Origin: Adiantum capillus-veneris
Lineage: Eukaryota > Streptophyta > Polypodiopsida > Polypodiales > Pteridaceae
Direction: 5' to 3'
NCBI GenBank assembly: GCA_014529385.2
Contig: CM043969.1
Span: forward strand, 16,816,446-16,876,445
DNA length: 60,000 bases
Position numbers and translations under genes: made by a program. Position 1 is the first letter of the stretch. Each line of letters starts with the position of its first letter. Below, piece after piece: positions 34,206-46,338 of the stretch. Below the pieces are notes generated by a model. The model saw only the letters and a program-made list of their open reading frames with translations. It made no database searches and was not told the DNA's origin.

Positions 34206-34720
34206 TACTACTTTTTCATTCTTTTGTAATGCAACATGGTTTAAAAAAGCTTGTCCAAGACAAAACTTGCACACATACTATAGGTTAAAAGTTAACAACA
34301 TGAATCCAAAACCAGATTTCCATGTACAGACAACCAAAAAATTTGACAAAGTTTCCTTTGTTTTAGCTTTAAAATTTCAAAAAGTACCTCTCCAACTTTA
34401 TCACAAAGGTCTCTACAAGAGATTAAGGACGTTTAAAAAACTAAAAAGACAACAAAAATCCCGTACTATTTTCTCATTCTTTTGCAATGTAACACGGCAT
34501 AAATGAGCTTGTTGCGAAGACAAACCTTGCGCACAAACTATAGGCTAAAAGTAAACAATATGAATCCAAAACCAAATTTCCAAGTACCCAATTTTTTTTC
34601 TGTCAGAGTTTCCTTTGTTTTAACAATTCAACTTCAAAAAGTACCTCTCCACCATTATTGCAAAGGCCTGTACAAAAGATTAAGGACATTCAAAAAATAA
34701 AAAGACTAACAAAAAACCCT
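34206..34720 (+). repeat. Two-copy tandem repeat, ~260-bp unit
   Basis: 34206-34450 and 34471-34720 are diverged direct copies, sharing TCATTCTTTTG, AACATGAATCCAAAACCA, TTTCCTTTGTTTTA, AAAAAGTACCTCTCCA and GATTAAGGAC. The block GTTTCCTTTGTTTTAA recurs once more near 36605, so the family may be dispersed. Confidence 0.85.
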
Positions 34721-34979
34721 TCAAATAAATTTTTTGTTAGCTACCACCTCAAGAAAATGTATGCTCTTTAAAAAGGCATTAACATTGTGGTATATAACTT
34801 CACAAGGTGGTTTCAAATCTCTCTCAATCCAACATAGAGTCATGCCAAACATAGTGGCACCAACAACGTAGTCACACATTGTTACCACCCAAAAAATTGT
34901 GACAAAGAAGTACATAATCCGTAGATCATAGTTATAAAATCAAATGTATGGATCTTATTAAAAAACAAACCCCTCCCTC

Positions 34980-35720
34980 TTAGCTTGGCACGGGTCCACA
35001 CATTATGGGAGAAAGACACCGCTCATAGAGTACATTGTCTAGCTCTAAGAACATGCAATGTCTTAGGTCCTCTTCACTCAACTTTCCCAAACCACCACAC
35101 CCTGCAAAAACATCCAGGACATAGTCGCAACGCTCCGTGAATGTTGCCAGCAACCACCTAACCATGTCACCAACAAAGAAATAAACACCATGAATCTTGG
35201 AAGTGAAAACAATGTGTCAAACTAATACAAGGACCGATAAAATCAACATCATACAAGATTTGTGAATTATAAAAAACACCACTTCTCTCCACACCACCTC
35301 TAGCAATTTCACCATCTACATATGTGAGGAAAAAAAAATCATCTAATATATAGCTACGATATGCTGGAAACAACCTCTCTGAAATCTTCTCCCCACTCTC
35401 TTTGTTGTAGCTTGGCACATCTTGACCAACAGGATGCCAAAGACACATTGTAAGATTAAGCACCTATTTGGATGCACAAATTGAAAATATGATATTACTA
35501 GATTAAAAAGTTTGCCATAGAATAAATGAAAAAAAGATTCACTAAAACATCGGTGACCTTACCACCTTTTGCATGACAGGATGTTGATATGCCTTAGGTA
35601 CGATGAAGCACAAGCCCACTCTTGATGCATCTGCAAGGAACTCCCTATGTTCTCAGCTAAGCATATGGTGACCAAGAATACCTCGTCCGCCAAAACATTG
35701 CATAGTCGTATAGTGAAAAA
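34980..35720 (-). pseudogene. Multi-exon relic with SAM-methyltransferase-like motif
   Basis: Minus strand. Exon A (about 35720-35563) ends at a GTAAGG donor, and an acceptor AATAG lies at 35464, giving a 99-nt intron. Exon B (35463 down) reads MCLWHPVGQDVPSYNKESGE, later a YNSQILYDVDFIGP block. After a one-base shift near 35190 it continues HGVYFFVGDMVRWLLATFTE, then YVLDVFAGCGGLGKL and CMFLELDN. V-L-D-x-F-A-G-x-G, an acidic FLELD strand and a preceding WLLATF helix resemble motif I/II of N6-adenine or N4-cytosine DNA methylases. The catalytic DPPY-type motif is not seen. Could be a transposon gene or a host gene relic. Confidence 0.5.
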
Positions 35721-35929
35721 AAAAAAAAATCTTTCATGGTCGTTACATTTCCCTAATTAGAGAAAATATATCAATCTGGGTCACATCAACCAGTAGAGCA
35801 TCAACAAAAGTCTGGTACTAGAATCCTACAACCATTATTTATAGTGGTAACTTTCTAATGATCTTTACATGCAACAAACTTTAAATTCAAATTCATTTGA
35901 GACAACTCACCAACAGAACGAGTCATAGG

Positions 35930-36238
35930 TCATCTCTCCCAACTTTCTTGGCCTAGAGTGGACTCTACAACAAAGGATGTAGTGGGCACTACAGAGACCT
36001 CAACCACATTCATCCGCTTTGGATCACTTGAGGTGCTAGGAGGTTCTATAAGCCCTTTACCTTTCTTGTCCTGAATGCTAACAAAAGGGGTAGAAGTAGC
36101 TCCAGTGGTTGTTTGAGTAGTCCGCACATTGCACTGTGTACCTTGGACAACTTTTGTGGAATCCTTACTAGCCTCAATCTCCGCACTCCCTTCGCTTGCT
36201 TGATGCTCCATAGAAGAGGGCGTAGAAAGTGCATCCAT
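35930..36238 (-). pseudogene. Ser/Thr-rich ORF upstream of the methyltransferase-like relic
   Basis: A 102-codon minus frame rich in Ser, Thr and Glu (SSMEHQASEGSAEIEASKDS and similar) with no domain. It may be a low-complexity exon of the same gene, or unrelated. The separation from exon A is about 210 bp. Confidence 0.3.
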
Positions 36239-36744
36239 GTCTCTTGCTTGAATCCTACAAGCATCATTGTTTCTATCATTATATGCATGGCTTTCAAAAA
36301 TCTTTTATACATTCATGAATTAATATTTCACATGGTTTTAATAAGAACTTACTCTCATAAAGATCCTTCTCTTGCTTTGGGACACCAATTGGATAATCGA
36401 GCCGCCAAGGACATAATTGTGCTTCCCAAGGTGTCTCAAGCAGTGAATGAGAATACATAGTACTCTCATTGTCAACATCAACCCACTCTCATGTCAATTC
36501 TGGAATTTCACCCAATCTCCCCTCTTCAACACATTTCAAAGAACAAGGAAACAAGAAGTATTGAGAGAAGAAAAGTAACAAGGAGCCACAATTTTTTTAG
36601 CAGAGTCTCCTTTGTTTTAAAAAACATTTATAAAAAAATAACCATTATAGCCACCCTATCTTGGGCTTCCACGTGGAGTTTAAGGAAAAGCAATAAAGAA
36701 GAAAATCAAGACTCTGTTTTTTTTTTTTGGTATAGAATTTTGAG

Positions 36745-36965
36745 ACATTAATAATGAATGAAGTACTTCTCATGCATGCATACCACAATACAATAATCAT
36801 CATCAATAGAATATTGAAACATTATTAATGATGAAGTACTTCTTGTGCATGCATATCACAGTACAATAATCACCATCAATAGAATATTGAAACATGAATA
36901 ATGAATGAAGTACTTCTTGTGCATGCATGTTATGATACAATAATCACCATCAATAGAGAAGTAAT
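36745..36965 (+). repeat. ~74-bp minisatellite, three copies
   Basis: Units contain GAAGTACTTCTTGTGCATGC, ACAATAATCACCATCAATAG and AATATTGAAACAT, starting near 36750, 36823 and 36896. Each holds the palindrome GAAGTACTTC. Confidence 0.9.
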
Positions 36966-38530
36966 TTTAGAGTCAAACCTATACACTAGCCGCTTTGTTG
37001 AAAACACAAGCTCAGGCATCTTCTTTGCAACATCCAAAGACTTCAACCCATCCATAAGATACACAAAAGCATGCATACAATAACATTACAATTACTTTAC
37101 ATGTAAACATATTCATAAATTCTAACTTATTGTTCACTTCATGTATACCTGCATGACATGATTCTTCAAGCTTATCTCAAAGAATTCATCAAATGAATCC
37201 AGTAATTTTGGCCCTATCCTCTGGATTAAAAGAGAGGCCTCATAGTGCAAATGAGTCTAATATGTCTCTTTCTTCATGTAGGTCTGAAATGCCTTATATT
37301 CTTGAAATTGAGGACATAAGGGATCTTTGGACTTTGTCAGACTCATGAGTTTTGGTGCATTATGAAATGTAGGAAAGGTAGAGAAAGAAGGTGTGTGGCT
37401 TTGTTGAGAAGGATTTGTGACCTTTGTTTTGTTGCAGTGTACTGTTTTTGTTAATAAGGTATTGCAATGTACTGTGTTTTCTCTGTTGATAAGGTGTTAG
37501 AATTAAGGTATTAGATCTATAATGTTAGTTTTGTAAGGTATAATAAGTAGATTTGTTAGCTAATGAGTTGTTGTAGTACTATGTTAGTGTGTAACAGTAG
37601 CTGTGTTAGTTGTATGTAGGTAGGTTAGGTGTGTGTGTGTGCTCGCACGCACAGTGTGGCCGCGACGACCTTATCCCAAAAAAATAAAAAAACTAAAGGT
37701 AGGATCGGGATCGGGAATATTCCCCATGCCCAAGCCCAAGCCCACGCTCAAGCTCGGACTCAGGCCTCAGTCACCCTTTAGAATTACTTATTTTAGCCTC
37801 AAGCCTAAGTAAAAATCGACCCTTTTGAGGACCATCCGAGCTTCGAGTAACCGAACGTTGTGTTGTAAAGCACACCACAACCCCCTGAGTGGTATGCTTG
37901 TTTTGAGCTATCACACGCTTTAATCCAAAAACTGATCATTAAAAAATATTAAAAAACATAAAAAACGAGTGAAAACGGGGTGCAAAACGCCCAAAAATTC
38001 AATTTGGGCTAGATAAACATTATATTTTATGACATTACCTCTCTCTTGAAATCATAGTCATCCTCGACTATGAGGTAGAGAAAATAAATCCTAGTCATTA
38101 ATCCATGTTTCTTAGCGGGTAGAGGATCCCTTTTTACCCTATGACATCATTCCAAGATGGATGACTAATCCATTTGGTGCTTGGGAGACTTAGCTTCCAG
38201 AATCATGTCTGATCTTTAGTCCATATCATACTTCCAAAGTAAAGTGACAAGTTCTACTTGGTGTTTGGGAGACGTCGTTACCACAAACATGATCCTAAGC
38301 ATGCATATTATTTAAATTTGTGCATAATAAAAAGAGAACTAGTCTTATAAGACAAAAACATTATTCATTTAAAATGCATTTTCATTTGCTTACTTTATCC
38401 ATCATTGTAAGCATTGACAAGGTTCATATTATCCTTAAGCTAGGTTCGTTGCATCCATTTAGCAACTTTAAAAGGATAGTTATTTAACTTAATAAGATAT
38501 CATAAGATAATCTTATCATTTCTTAATACC
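36966..38530. other. Unassigned DNA
   Basis: No recognisable gene. A short imperfect tandem repeat (TTGCAGTGTACTGT and TTGCAATGTACTGT with a following TTRATAAGGT) lies near 37435-37495, and a TAGT-rich stretch at 37500-37640. Part of it may be the 3' end of the gypsy element that follows, but no LTR matching 42049 on was found. Confidence 0.45.
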
Positions 38531-38539
38531 TTGTCTTCA

Positions 38540-39332
38540 TGTCATAGGATGGACTCAGGTTGCAGTACTTTCTCTTGATCTTCGACTTTTGGAGGGTCTG
38601 CAACTATTGCTTCTTTTGGTGGCGCTCCTTTGTAATACTTGAGTAGGCAAGCATTATGCATGAACTAATGGTTGGGCAACTCTAATTTTGATAAGCCATC
38701 TCATTGATTGTCTTAAGAATTTGAAAAGAACCATAGTATGTTTTTGCTAGTTTAGCATAATACTTTTGGTGGCCCGTAGGATTCTTGCCCGTAGTATGCC
38801 TTAGACGAGCCTTGAGAAACTTTAACAAGATCCAATCATTTTCCTTGAAGGTTAAGGCTCTTCTGTACTTATTAGCAGCAACCCTTACTGCCTTTGCTTT
38901 GAGATGGATATAACCTCTTTAATATTTGGAAAAGATTCTTGTGAGTCTCGGCTATATTCATCAGTAGAGAAGATCTTCCCATGTACTTTAAGTAGTAAGG
39001 AACTTTTGGATCTTCCCTCTTTAACCTCGAAAGATGCTTTCCCCATAGAAGTATGTACAATGTCATTGTACGCATACTCTATAAGAGATAGGTACTTCTC
39101 TCTTTGAGAACGTTGATCTACTTTTTAGATTCTCAAACTGAACCTTCCACAAATTATTGGTTATTCTAGGATCTAGGTGCGACGCTTTGGATGTTGGCAA
39201 GCCATGATACTTGAAAATTTGAGATTTGGAGAGGGTTGTCATTTGATGTGTCTTAATTCTCTTTTTGACAGGCATAGAGTGTGTTTTTTTGTTAAGCATG
39301 TCGACTGGAACAATCCAAGTTGCTTCCCTCAA
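38540..39332 (-). pseudogene. Gypsy integrase core and C-terminal domain
   Basis: 39332-39140 shows KKTHSMPVKKRIKTHQMTTL, then IFKYHGLPTS and LDPRITNNLWK, the core region with the second catalytic Asp (SDRDPR in intact relatives; the S-D-R is degraded here). 39075-38870 reads the YNDIVHTSMGKASFEV-type block in a second frame. Further down (38860-38545) broken frames show a LLKFLKARL-like block, YYGSFQIL, and ADPPKVEDQEKVLQPE followed by CHEDKVLRN, typical of the region joining integrase to a chromodomain. Confidence 0.85.
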
Positions 39333-39612
39333 TCAAAGTTTGACTTTTGGCATACCACACATTTCGAAACATACTCTTCATTATATGTTTACTTTTCAAG
39401 GTAGGCCAACATAAATACATTTATTTTCCTCAAAGAGTAGATTATGGAATCATTGTTTGCCCCACATAATGAGAAGCATAGGACTCATACATGACTTATT
39501 ATTGTATGGGTGAGTATCACATAGCCTATTGCCATTTGGAAGATAACCATCCTCCAAGGTGAATGGTTCTTTTTTATTCCAATGCAAAGGCTGTAATTAC
39601 ATACTTAAAGTC

Positions 39613-39889
39613 TCAGTCAATAGCACACTCATCTATCATAAAAGATAGATCATTGTGAGTTGCTATAGACACGACATTTACCCTTGGCCATCGTGAAAGT
39701 GCATCGACCACTTGATTGTGCTTGCCAGCAATGTGAGCAATATGAAATTTCAATTGCGAAAGAAAATTTGCCCACCTCATTTGTTTGTTGGAGATCTTGG
39801 TTTGCATCATGAAGTTCTTGAGGCTTTGTGATCCATTCGTAGGATGAATGGAGTCCCCAAGAGATAGAGTTTCCAGTGTCTAGGGGCAT
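39613..39889 (-). pseudogene. Gypsy RNase H, C-terminal part
   Basis: The minus frame reads SNKQMRWANFLSQLKFHIAH and GKHNQVVDALSRWPRVN, the end of RNase H with the last catalytic Asp in VVDALSR. The upstream TDHKAL block is present in another frame near 39840. A frameshift separates them. Confidence 0.88.
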
Positions 39890-39933
39890 ATAGAACAGCT
39901 AGTAGCTCTTTTTTGTATTTGCGCAATACTCAT

Positions 39934-40314
39934 TTATCGGAGTTGAGCCATGTGGTTGAACCATGCTATCCCAACAATAACATCCTCATGTTTGAGAGGG
40001 GAGATGAAGAAATCCTCTTTGTCCACGTAGCTTTGGACATGAAGCCTCAATTTTCCAATTAAGAGAGTAACTGAGACGTCTTGTCCCTTGATAGCTCCAT
40101 CGGCTTTCAATGCATCTCCCATCTCGTGGGCTTGTATGCCTAGCTTGGTGGTCAACTCCATAGATATGAAGTTGTGAGTTAAACCAGGGTCAAACAAAAT
40201 AAAGGCATCATGCTCTTGCATCTTTTCCAAAGCATAGGAAAGGAGAAATCCTTGGCAATGAGCATCCTCTTTTGGAGCTTCAACCATAGAGGCTCTAGGT
40301 GGCTCATTGCACAC
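39934..40314 (-). pseudogene. Gypsy aspartic protease with altered active site
   Basis: The frame shows FILFDPGLTHNFISMELTTK then LGIQ, and later a hydrophobic strand with EDVIVGIAWF. In working retropepsins the active site is D-S/T-G; here it is D-P-G. The protease cleaves the Gag-Pol polyprotein in intact relatives. It ends near 39940, directly before a truncated RNase H, showing the RT deletion. Confidence 0.85.
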
Positions 40315-40329
40315 ATTTCTTTGGGGGCA

Positions 40330-40380
40330 AGCACGATAGGCTTGTCCTTGCTCCCCGCACTTGAAACACCGGTTATCTTT
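40330..40380 (-). pseudogene. Gag zinc knuckle (CCHC variant)
   Basis: Minus strand reads CFKCGEQGQAYRAC. The expected His is replaced by Gln, so zinc binding would be impaired. Confidence 0.8.
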
Positions 40381-40789
40381 GCGATAACGCTCTAGCTCCT
40401 CAAGAGAAAGTCAATTCCTGCTTTGTAGACTCCTTTCTCCTTAGCTTTATTGTTGCTAATAGAGTTGCCTTGGGAAGAATTTTGAGCATTGTTCTTCCCC
40501 TTTGCTTCATTTCAATCTTTGTTTTCCATGGGCTTGGAATTCCTTTTAGCCCCTTGTTAGAAATTGATGCGCGAAGCAACTATAGAGTGGTGGATTACTT
40601 CTGTGATAGAACCAAGCTATTGGGAGTTGCCATACTCGGTCATTTCTTCAGGTAGTCCCACACATAATTGTTGCTTTTGCTCGGCGAAGTCATTTTTGTT
40701 GAAAGAGAAGCCTTGTCAGAGATGTAAATCCCATAACTTGTCCACACATTTGTGGATAGACTCATGGGGGAGAAGCTTCAAACTTTGTC

Positions 40790-41648
40790 ATTCAGTAATA
40801 AATTTGTCCTTTGCATTGCTTGCAAGGAATTGCTTCATAATGGAATCTTGTAGAGTTTTCCATGTCTTTGGGGCTTTGTCTGCCACAAAGGCTAGCCCAC
40901 CATTGACTAGTAGAGTTTTGGAAGTTCATAACTACATAACGTAGTTTGGAGGACTCTATGAAGCCCTGGTCTCCAAAGGCCGCATCAAATTGTTGGATGA
41001 AGGCCAATACTTTTTTGGTAGCACCAAAGGTGCCATCATAATTGAGAAAAGAAATACTCTTTCCTCCCTCTTTGAACTTCTTGAGCTTTTGGGACCTTCG
41101 CCATGCAGGGTAAGATTTGCGATGTCCTCCCCTCTTGTATTTTCTAGGAGAATAGCTATTTCTTTGGTCGAAAGAGGAGGAAGGTGAAGAAGAGAGAGAA
41201 GATGGTGATCTCTTTCTTACCCTTTTCTTCCTTTCTTTCCTCTCTTCCCTTTGGGAGTGACAAGGAGAAGGACTGTGGGTTGATCGTTTCCTCTTGGGAG
41301 GAGTTGGCAATCGTCTAGACCACCGCCTTCGTGGAGCCACATCTTAAGAGGAACTTAGTGATTCCCTTCGTTCTTGTTCTTTGGTTTCCTCTTCTCTTCT
41401 GGGAGAGAGTCTTATTTTGGGAGTCTCATCAAGAGGCCTCCTCAGCTCTCTCTCCTCTTGGAGAGGAAGGGATATCCCATAAGCACGAAGTTGTTGAGTA
41501 ACTTCATCTTGCAAAGCAGGGTTTTCCATAGCTTGTTGCAACCTAGTAATAAGTAGTTAACAAACATGGGGGCATCATCATTAGCACCTTCATGTGAAAA
41601 ATCAAAGTTATTAATTTTCATTCTACTCTCTTGGTTATCGTCAGCCAT
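40790..41648 (-). pseudogene. Gypsy Gag
   Basis: Two frames: 41648-41344 (starts MADDNQESRMKI, then a shift near 41540) and 41340-40792. The latter has a Ser/Arg-rich part followed by ISFLNYDGTFGATKKVLAFI and QQFDAAFGDQGFIE, then FQNSTSQWWASL, the characteristic capsid block ending in WW. Gag forms the virus-like particle. The N-terminal basic Arg/Ser stretch resembles RS repeats and is low complexity. Confidence 0.85.
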
Positions 41649-42035
41649 GTTATGTATAAAATTACTTTGTGCTTTGGTACCCTCAAAACCTTAGTTGCTA
41701 CTCTTCTTTACCTTTATAAATGAGTTCTCAAGCAGCCACACCCGTGGTTTAGACATTGTTGATTGCAAAGACTAATAGAGAGGGTCTGACATTTCTCAGT
41801 TGATTATAGTTCCTATTGAGCTTGCTACTAGTAGCTCAATAATGGCTAAGCCAAAGGCAAGCCCCAAGAGACTCCATTATTAAGACCATAGTTCCCAACG
41901 GTGTACCTCGAACTAAGTCCTTCTCAACCAAGATAATAGATCCTTGTCCCACTTACCCTATTTCAGTAAACAAGCCCAACCTTTCATGGACAACTTAAGG
42001 ACCTCTCTTCTTAAGAAAGAAATAAGAAACCAATA

Positions 42036-42047
42036 GCTCTGATACCA
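42036..42047 (-). other. Primer-binding site, initiator Met-tRNA
   Basis: TGGTATCAGAGC on the minus strand, one base from the LTR edge TGTAATGG at 42049. Confidence 0.95.
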
Positions 42048-42206
42048 ATGTAATGGAAATGGCCCATGAACTTTGAGAATAGCGGAATTAAGAGAATTCG
42101 AGTGAGCCTTTTTATGAGACTACTTTGAGAACATAGAGGGTGAACTTAATTAGCGGTAGCAACATAAACATTATACTTAATTAACTTGGCATGAACAATA
42201 CTTTTG

Positions 42207-42209
<3 letters not shown>

Positions 42210-42279
<70 letters not shown>
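42210..42279. repeat. (GA)n microsatellite inside an LTR
   Basis: About 33 GA units between the TATA box and the primer site, so within the predicted transcript leader. Confidence 0.97.
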
Positions 42280-42282
<3 letters not shown>

Positions 42283-43219
42283 AGAGAGTTTGACAACAAT
42301 TGAGGACTGGATTTATGTGGAGCCGGTCCCCCCTCCAATAGGCTTTTGTATTATAGATTATCCCATCAAGAGAGACTTGGTATATACAATCTTTGTGTTC
42401 CTTGTGACCTTGGTGATGCTATGAAAATGGAAATCTTCATGTATCACGATCATAGCATAGAATTTGTAAAAAGCATTAACCATCCCTGGCCTCAGTCCCA
42501 AGGCCTCAAACACCTTCGAAGGTGGAGAGAGCTAGCACGGAATGAGGGTAGGGAAGAGGAAGAAGGAACATTCATAGGAGAAACAAGTAGTTCCTCCCTT
42601 ATCATCACTCTTCTTGCTAGCATACACATAGCAAAGTAATGAAGATGGAGAAGATGAAAAGCTTAAGCATTGAATCATGTCTCTTGGTTGGATTTGCATT
42701 TTATAGCCAAGAGTGCCGGTGTAGGCTCTCAACTTCTCAACAAGCTTGGAGAAGGAGATGGAGTTCTTCAACTTTCACCAAGTGATAATGTGTGAAAAAT
42801 GAGTGTGTGAGAGGGTGAATATCCCCAAGCACCCCCCTAGCTTTCTTTGGTCGGACCCTCCTTGTAGCTCAAGGTTGAATCTCATTGGACCCCTCTAAGC
42901 CTAGCCAATCACATGTACAATGCATTTCAAGCAACATGAGTAGCATTAGGACATGTGTCCTCCTTACTCTTTGAGAGAGAGAGCCTAAAAATATCTAGAT
43001 ATTTGTTGAATTGAACTAGAAGCTCATTGGAACCTTGTTTAGCCTAGCAAGCACACCATGTGGCTAAGCATAGGGAGAGCTTGACATGTGTCCCATGTGC
43101 CCCTTGAGAAAGGGGGTGCCCTTTGGGTGAGTGGGAGGTTAAGTCAAAGATTCCCCTAACTTTGGGGATTTCCCCCTCCTTTGTAGGGTCTCTTTTTTAC
43201 TCAAGCATCTTACCCCCAT

Positions 43220-43345
43220 GCATGGGAAGCTTCTCAAGCACCTTCCTCATCAAGCATGACAAGCACCTCAAGCACCTTAGTCAGCAAGCACGACAAGCAC
43301 CACAAGCACTTACTCATCAAGCATGACAAGCACCTCAAGCTTGGG
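43220..43345 (+). repeat. Minisatellite of CAAGCAYGACAAGCACCTCAAGCAC type
   Basis: Three to four imperfect ~40-bp units with the core GACAAGCACCTCAAGCACYT. Confidence 0.85.
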
Positions 43346-43454
43346 CCGGGTTCCCACCTCAAGCACAACCCTAGCTTGGCTAAGGTCTAAGGACTTTTAA
43401 CACTAACCTTTGGAGGTCTTCAATAAAGCTAACCCTAAGGTATTTTAAGCTCCA

Positions 43455-43665
43455 TTAGATGCACGTTGCTCTTTGATAGACTACCTCCTTTTGGACCCCT
43501 ATTGAGATGTAACCATATCTCCTCTTGGTCCCCTGCTAAAATAAGTCTAGAAGCACTTATTGCACATTGCTCTTTGGTAGACCATCTCCTTTTGGACCCC
43601 TTTTGAGATGCAACCATCTCTCCTTTTGGTCCCCTACTGAGATAGGTCTAGAAGCATATGTCTCT
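43455..43665 (+). repeat. Two-copy tandem repeat, ~108-bp unit
   Basis: Both copies contain GTTGCTCTTTG or ATTGCTCTTTG, CTCCTTTTGGACCCC and TTTTGGTCCCCT or CTTGGTCCCCT, ending with TAGGTCTAGAAGCA or TAAGTCTAGAAGCA. Confidence 0.85.
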
Positions 43666-43929
43666 ATTCTAACTCTTGTTCCTGTTTATTCTCCCACATT
43701 AAATGATCAGTTTAATATGAGAAAATTATTTGGGTTAGCTAGATATTATATTTTATGACAACACATGTTGTCACAAAGGGAGCAGCATGGTCTAGGAACT
43801 CATTTATTTTGGTTTATCCAGTGCGGAGCAAGGATAACGAGGGTCTCTCTCACTCATGTCATAGAGTGTTTACAGTTACCTCCACACACAAGTACATCTC
43901 CTACTTGATTGATGTTCTTTTTTTGGACA

Positions 43930-44748
43930 TCCTTATCTGAACATATTCCACATGTGGAGAATATGAGTCTCTAGGACTGACATTGGCACCAATTACTTCA
44001 ATCATGTGTGGCAAAAAAGTCCCCAGGTGCTAGTCAAATCTATTTATTAGACCATTTTGAGCACGTCGTATCAGGAACAATTGTAGTGACAAAAAATTAT
44101 CAGATACCTAGTAAGACTTGTTAAGTTTACAAGTGTTGTTAAACAATTTGAATGGATGGTTTTTTATCCATGTAGTTAAGTTATGTTCTGCTCATGAGAA
44201 CATGTTGTATTGTTGGCACCTATATGTGATTAAATTTTCACATTCTATTATGGTCCAACTAAGTTTCCATAGTTTTCACGTAGTTGTCAGGGAAAGCATT
44301 CAGTTCTTTTTTGCTGGGCCGTGAGCATAACATTAGCCATAAGCATTGGCAAGTATAGTTATGGATATGCAAATTCATATCTGTTTTTGTTAAATGCATG
44401 CACACTAGGTGTTATGGGTCATAGTATTTAGCAAAGGTTGATTTGGAGCGGCATGCACATTCATGACATTAGTAGCTTCTAAAGCATTTCACAGTCTATG
44501 TGCAATATCTCTATGAGATTAATTGTAAATGTACCAATCACAAATAGAGGTCATGGCTCAATTGGGTGCTTTTAGGTCTGCTTACTAAAGTTAACTAAGA
44601 TGGTTATTCCTAACATTGTTGATTACGTAGCAATTTTGCAAGAAAGTGTGATCCCTATTTACCAGTCATTCTCGAGGATTGTCTGTAAATGACGGGGAAA
44701 GACACCTCAGTACTATTAGTTATCCATAGAGGATAGGTAGATTACAAG
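43930..44748 (+). mobile_element. Gypsy relic, third copy of the 18-23 kb family
   Basis: Aligned with 28815-29635. It begins at the near-palindrome CATATTCCACATGTGGAG (43942) and contains the integrase block TNRGHGSIG-like near 44540. Homology stops exactly at TTACAAG (44742-44748), where a new LTR starts, so this is the target of the next insertion. Confidence 0.75.
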
Positions 44749-45285
<537 letters not shown>

Positions 45286-45289
45286 ATAG

Positions 45290-45301
45290 TGGTGTCAGAG
45301 C
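45290..45301 (+). other. Primer-binding site, iMet-like
   Basis: TGGTGTCAGAGC, one transition from TGGTATCAGAGC. Confidence 0.75.
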
Positions 45302-46338
45302 CCAGGACTATGCTCCAATCAGTTTCAACATTACGAAGGCTGCACATGAAAAGATAAGTGCAACTTTGATCCTAAGTATTATGATTATGATTAAGAATTT
45401 GCTTCAAATTTCCATTAATCGCATGATTATGATTATAATTTGCTTGAATTTTTTCTTAATCGCATGATGTATTTGCTAATCGCATCTTGATTGCATGCGT
45501 ACGGTGGAGTTTTGCCATGACCGCGGCTATCTTCATCCCCAGGTTAGTTTACCCTTGTGCATGGTTACTTTAACAAGGCTCTTGCTTTTTGTTTGTGGGA
45601 ACACCCTCATATTCTCCGTGTTTAATTATTAACCTATGGGCAAAAGCCTGGCTCCTTTTTGTTGTCATCTCTCCCTCTCTGTCTCTGTGTTGCGCACCTC
45701 ACACGCTGCCGGGGGCGCCTCCTTCTCCCTTCTACCTGCAGAGGGCTTGCAGTAGGCCCTACCGATCGTATGCGGCCTGGAGACCCGCCTCCATCGACTC
45801 CCCTCTTGCCATTAGGCTCTTCGTCTTGCACTGGCTTCCCCGCTACTTGTTTCCTGTGGTATCAACCGCTCTTTCTTTTATAACTTACCTACTCCCCCTC
45901 CCCCTCCCAGTCCACTTCTCCGCCACCCATCCGACCTTCCTTCCTGGGTTCCTACTTTGTCTACACGCTCTCCATTGGAGTGGGCCACCCTCCATCATTG
46001 CATGCATGCCTGCCCTACCACCCTTAGTCCTCCAAACCACTCTCGGGCTTTGCTCCATCCACTGCCACAGAACCCAGCCATGTTCACTCTCCTCCACACA
46101 CACTGCCTTCTCCCACGCCCTCACTACCATAGCATTACACTCTCGCCACCTTGACTTCCCCCTCACCAACACACCACCACACACACATCCTACAGTGCCA
46201 GACCTACATTCTTTCTTTTTTCTTCCTCTCAAGGCCACCTTGGCTCCTAGCCACACACAGGTGGAAAGAAAGTGATTTGCGTACAATCTTGCCAGTAGAG
46301 AACCCACAGCTGGCGACTCTCATAAAAGTAGCACTAAG
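45302..46338 (+). other. Element leader with a long Pro/Leu-rich open frame
   Basis: The 228-codon plus frame 45589-46275 is open but rich in Pro, Leu, His and Ser, and overlaps open frames on the other strand in C-rich DNA. No domain is visible. I regard it as unproven coding sequence in an unusually CT-rich leader. Confidence 0.35.

Larger units (their letters stand above)
38540..43401 (-). mobile_element. Ty3/gypsy element lacking reverse transcriptase
   Basis: Minus strand, in order: a 5' LTR from about 43401 to 42049, an iMet primer site (42036-42047), gag (41648-40790), CCHC knuckle (40330-40380), protease (40314-39934), RNase H (39889-39613), integrase core (39332-39060) and integrase C-terminus with a chromodomain-like end (39075-38540). 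The region between protease and RNase H is only ~45 bp, so the RT is deleted. No 3' LTR was found. Frames are broken by shifts and stops. Confidence 0.88.
42049..43401 (-). repeat. 5' LTR (outer end approximate)
   Basis: Inner edge is fixed by the primer site. A TATAAAA box lies on the minus strand near 42696-42702. The outer edge at 43401 (plus strand ends TTTTAACA) is a guess from the TG...CA rule. It holds the (GA)n tract 42210-42279 and minisatellite 43220-43345. Confidence 0.55.

Noticed and set aside
36745-36965. CRISPR-like array
   Set aside because: Three diverged ~74-bp units without unique spacers of constant length, in eukaryotic DNA: a minisatellite.
45589-46275. 228-codon Pro/Leu-rich frame as a gene
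   Set aside because: C-rich sequence with open frames on both strands, no domain and no codon signal I can see; listed only as part of a leader.
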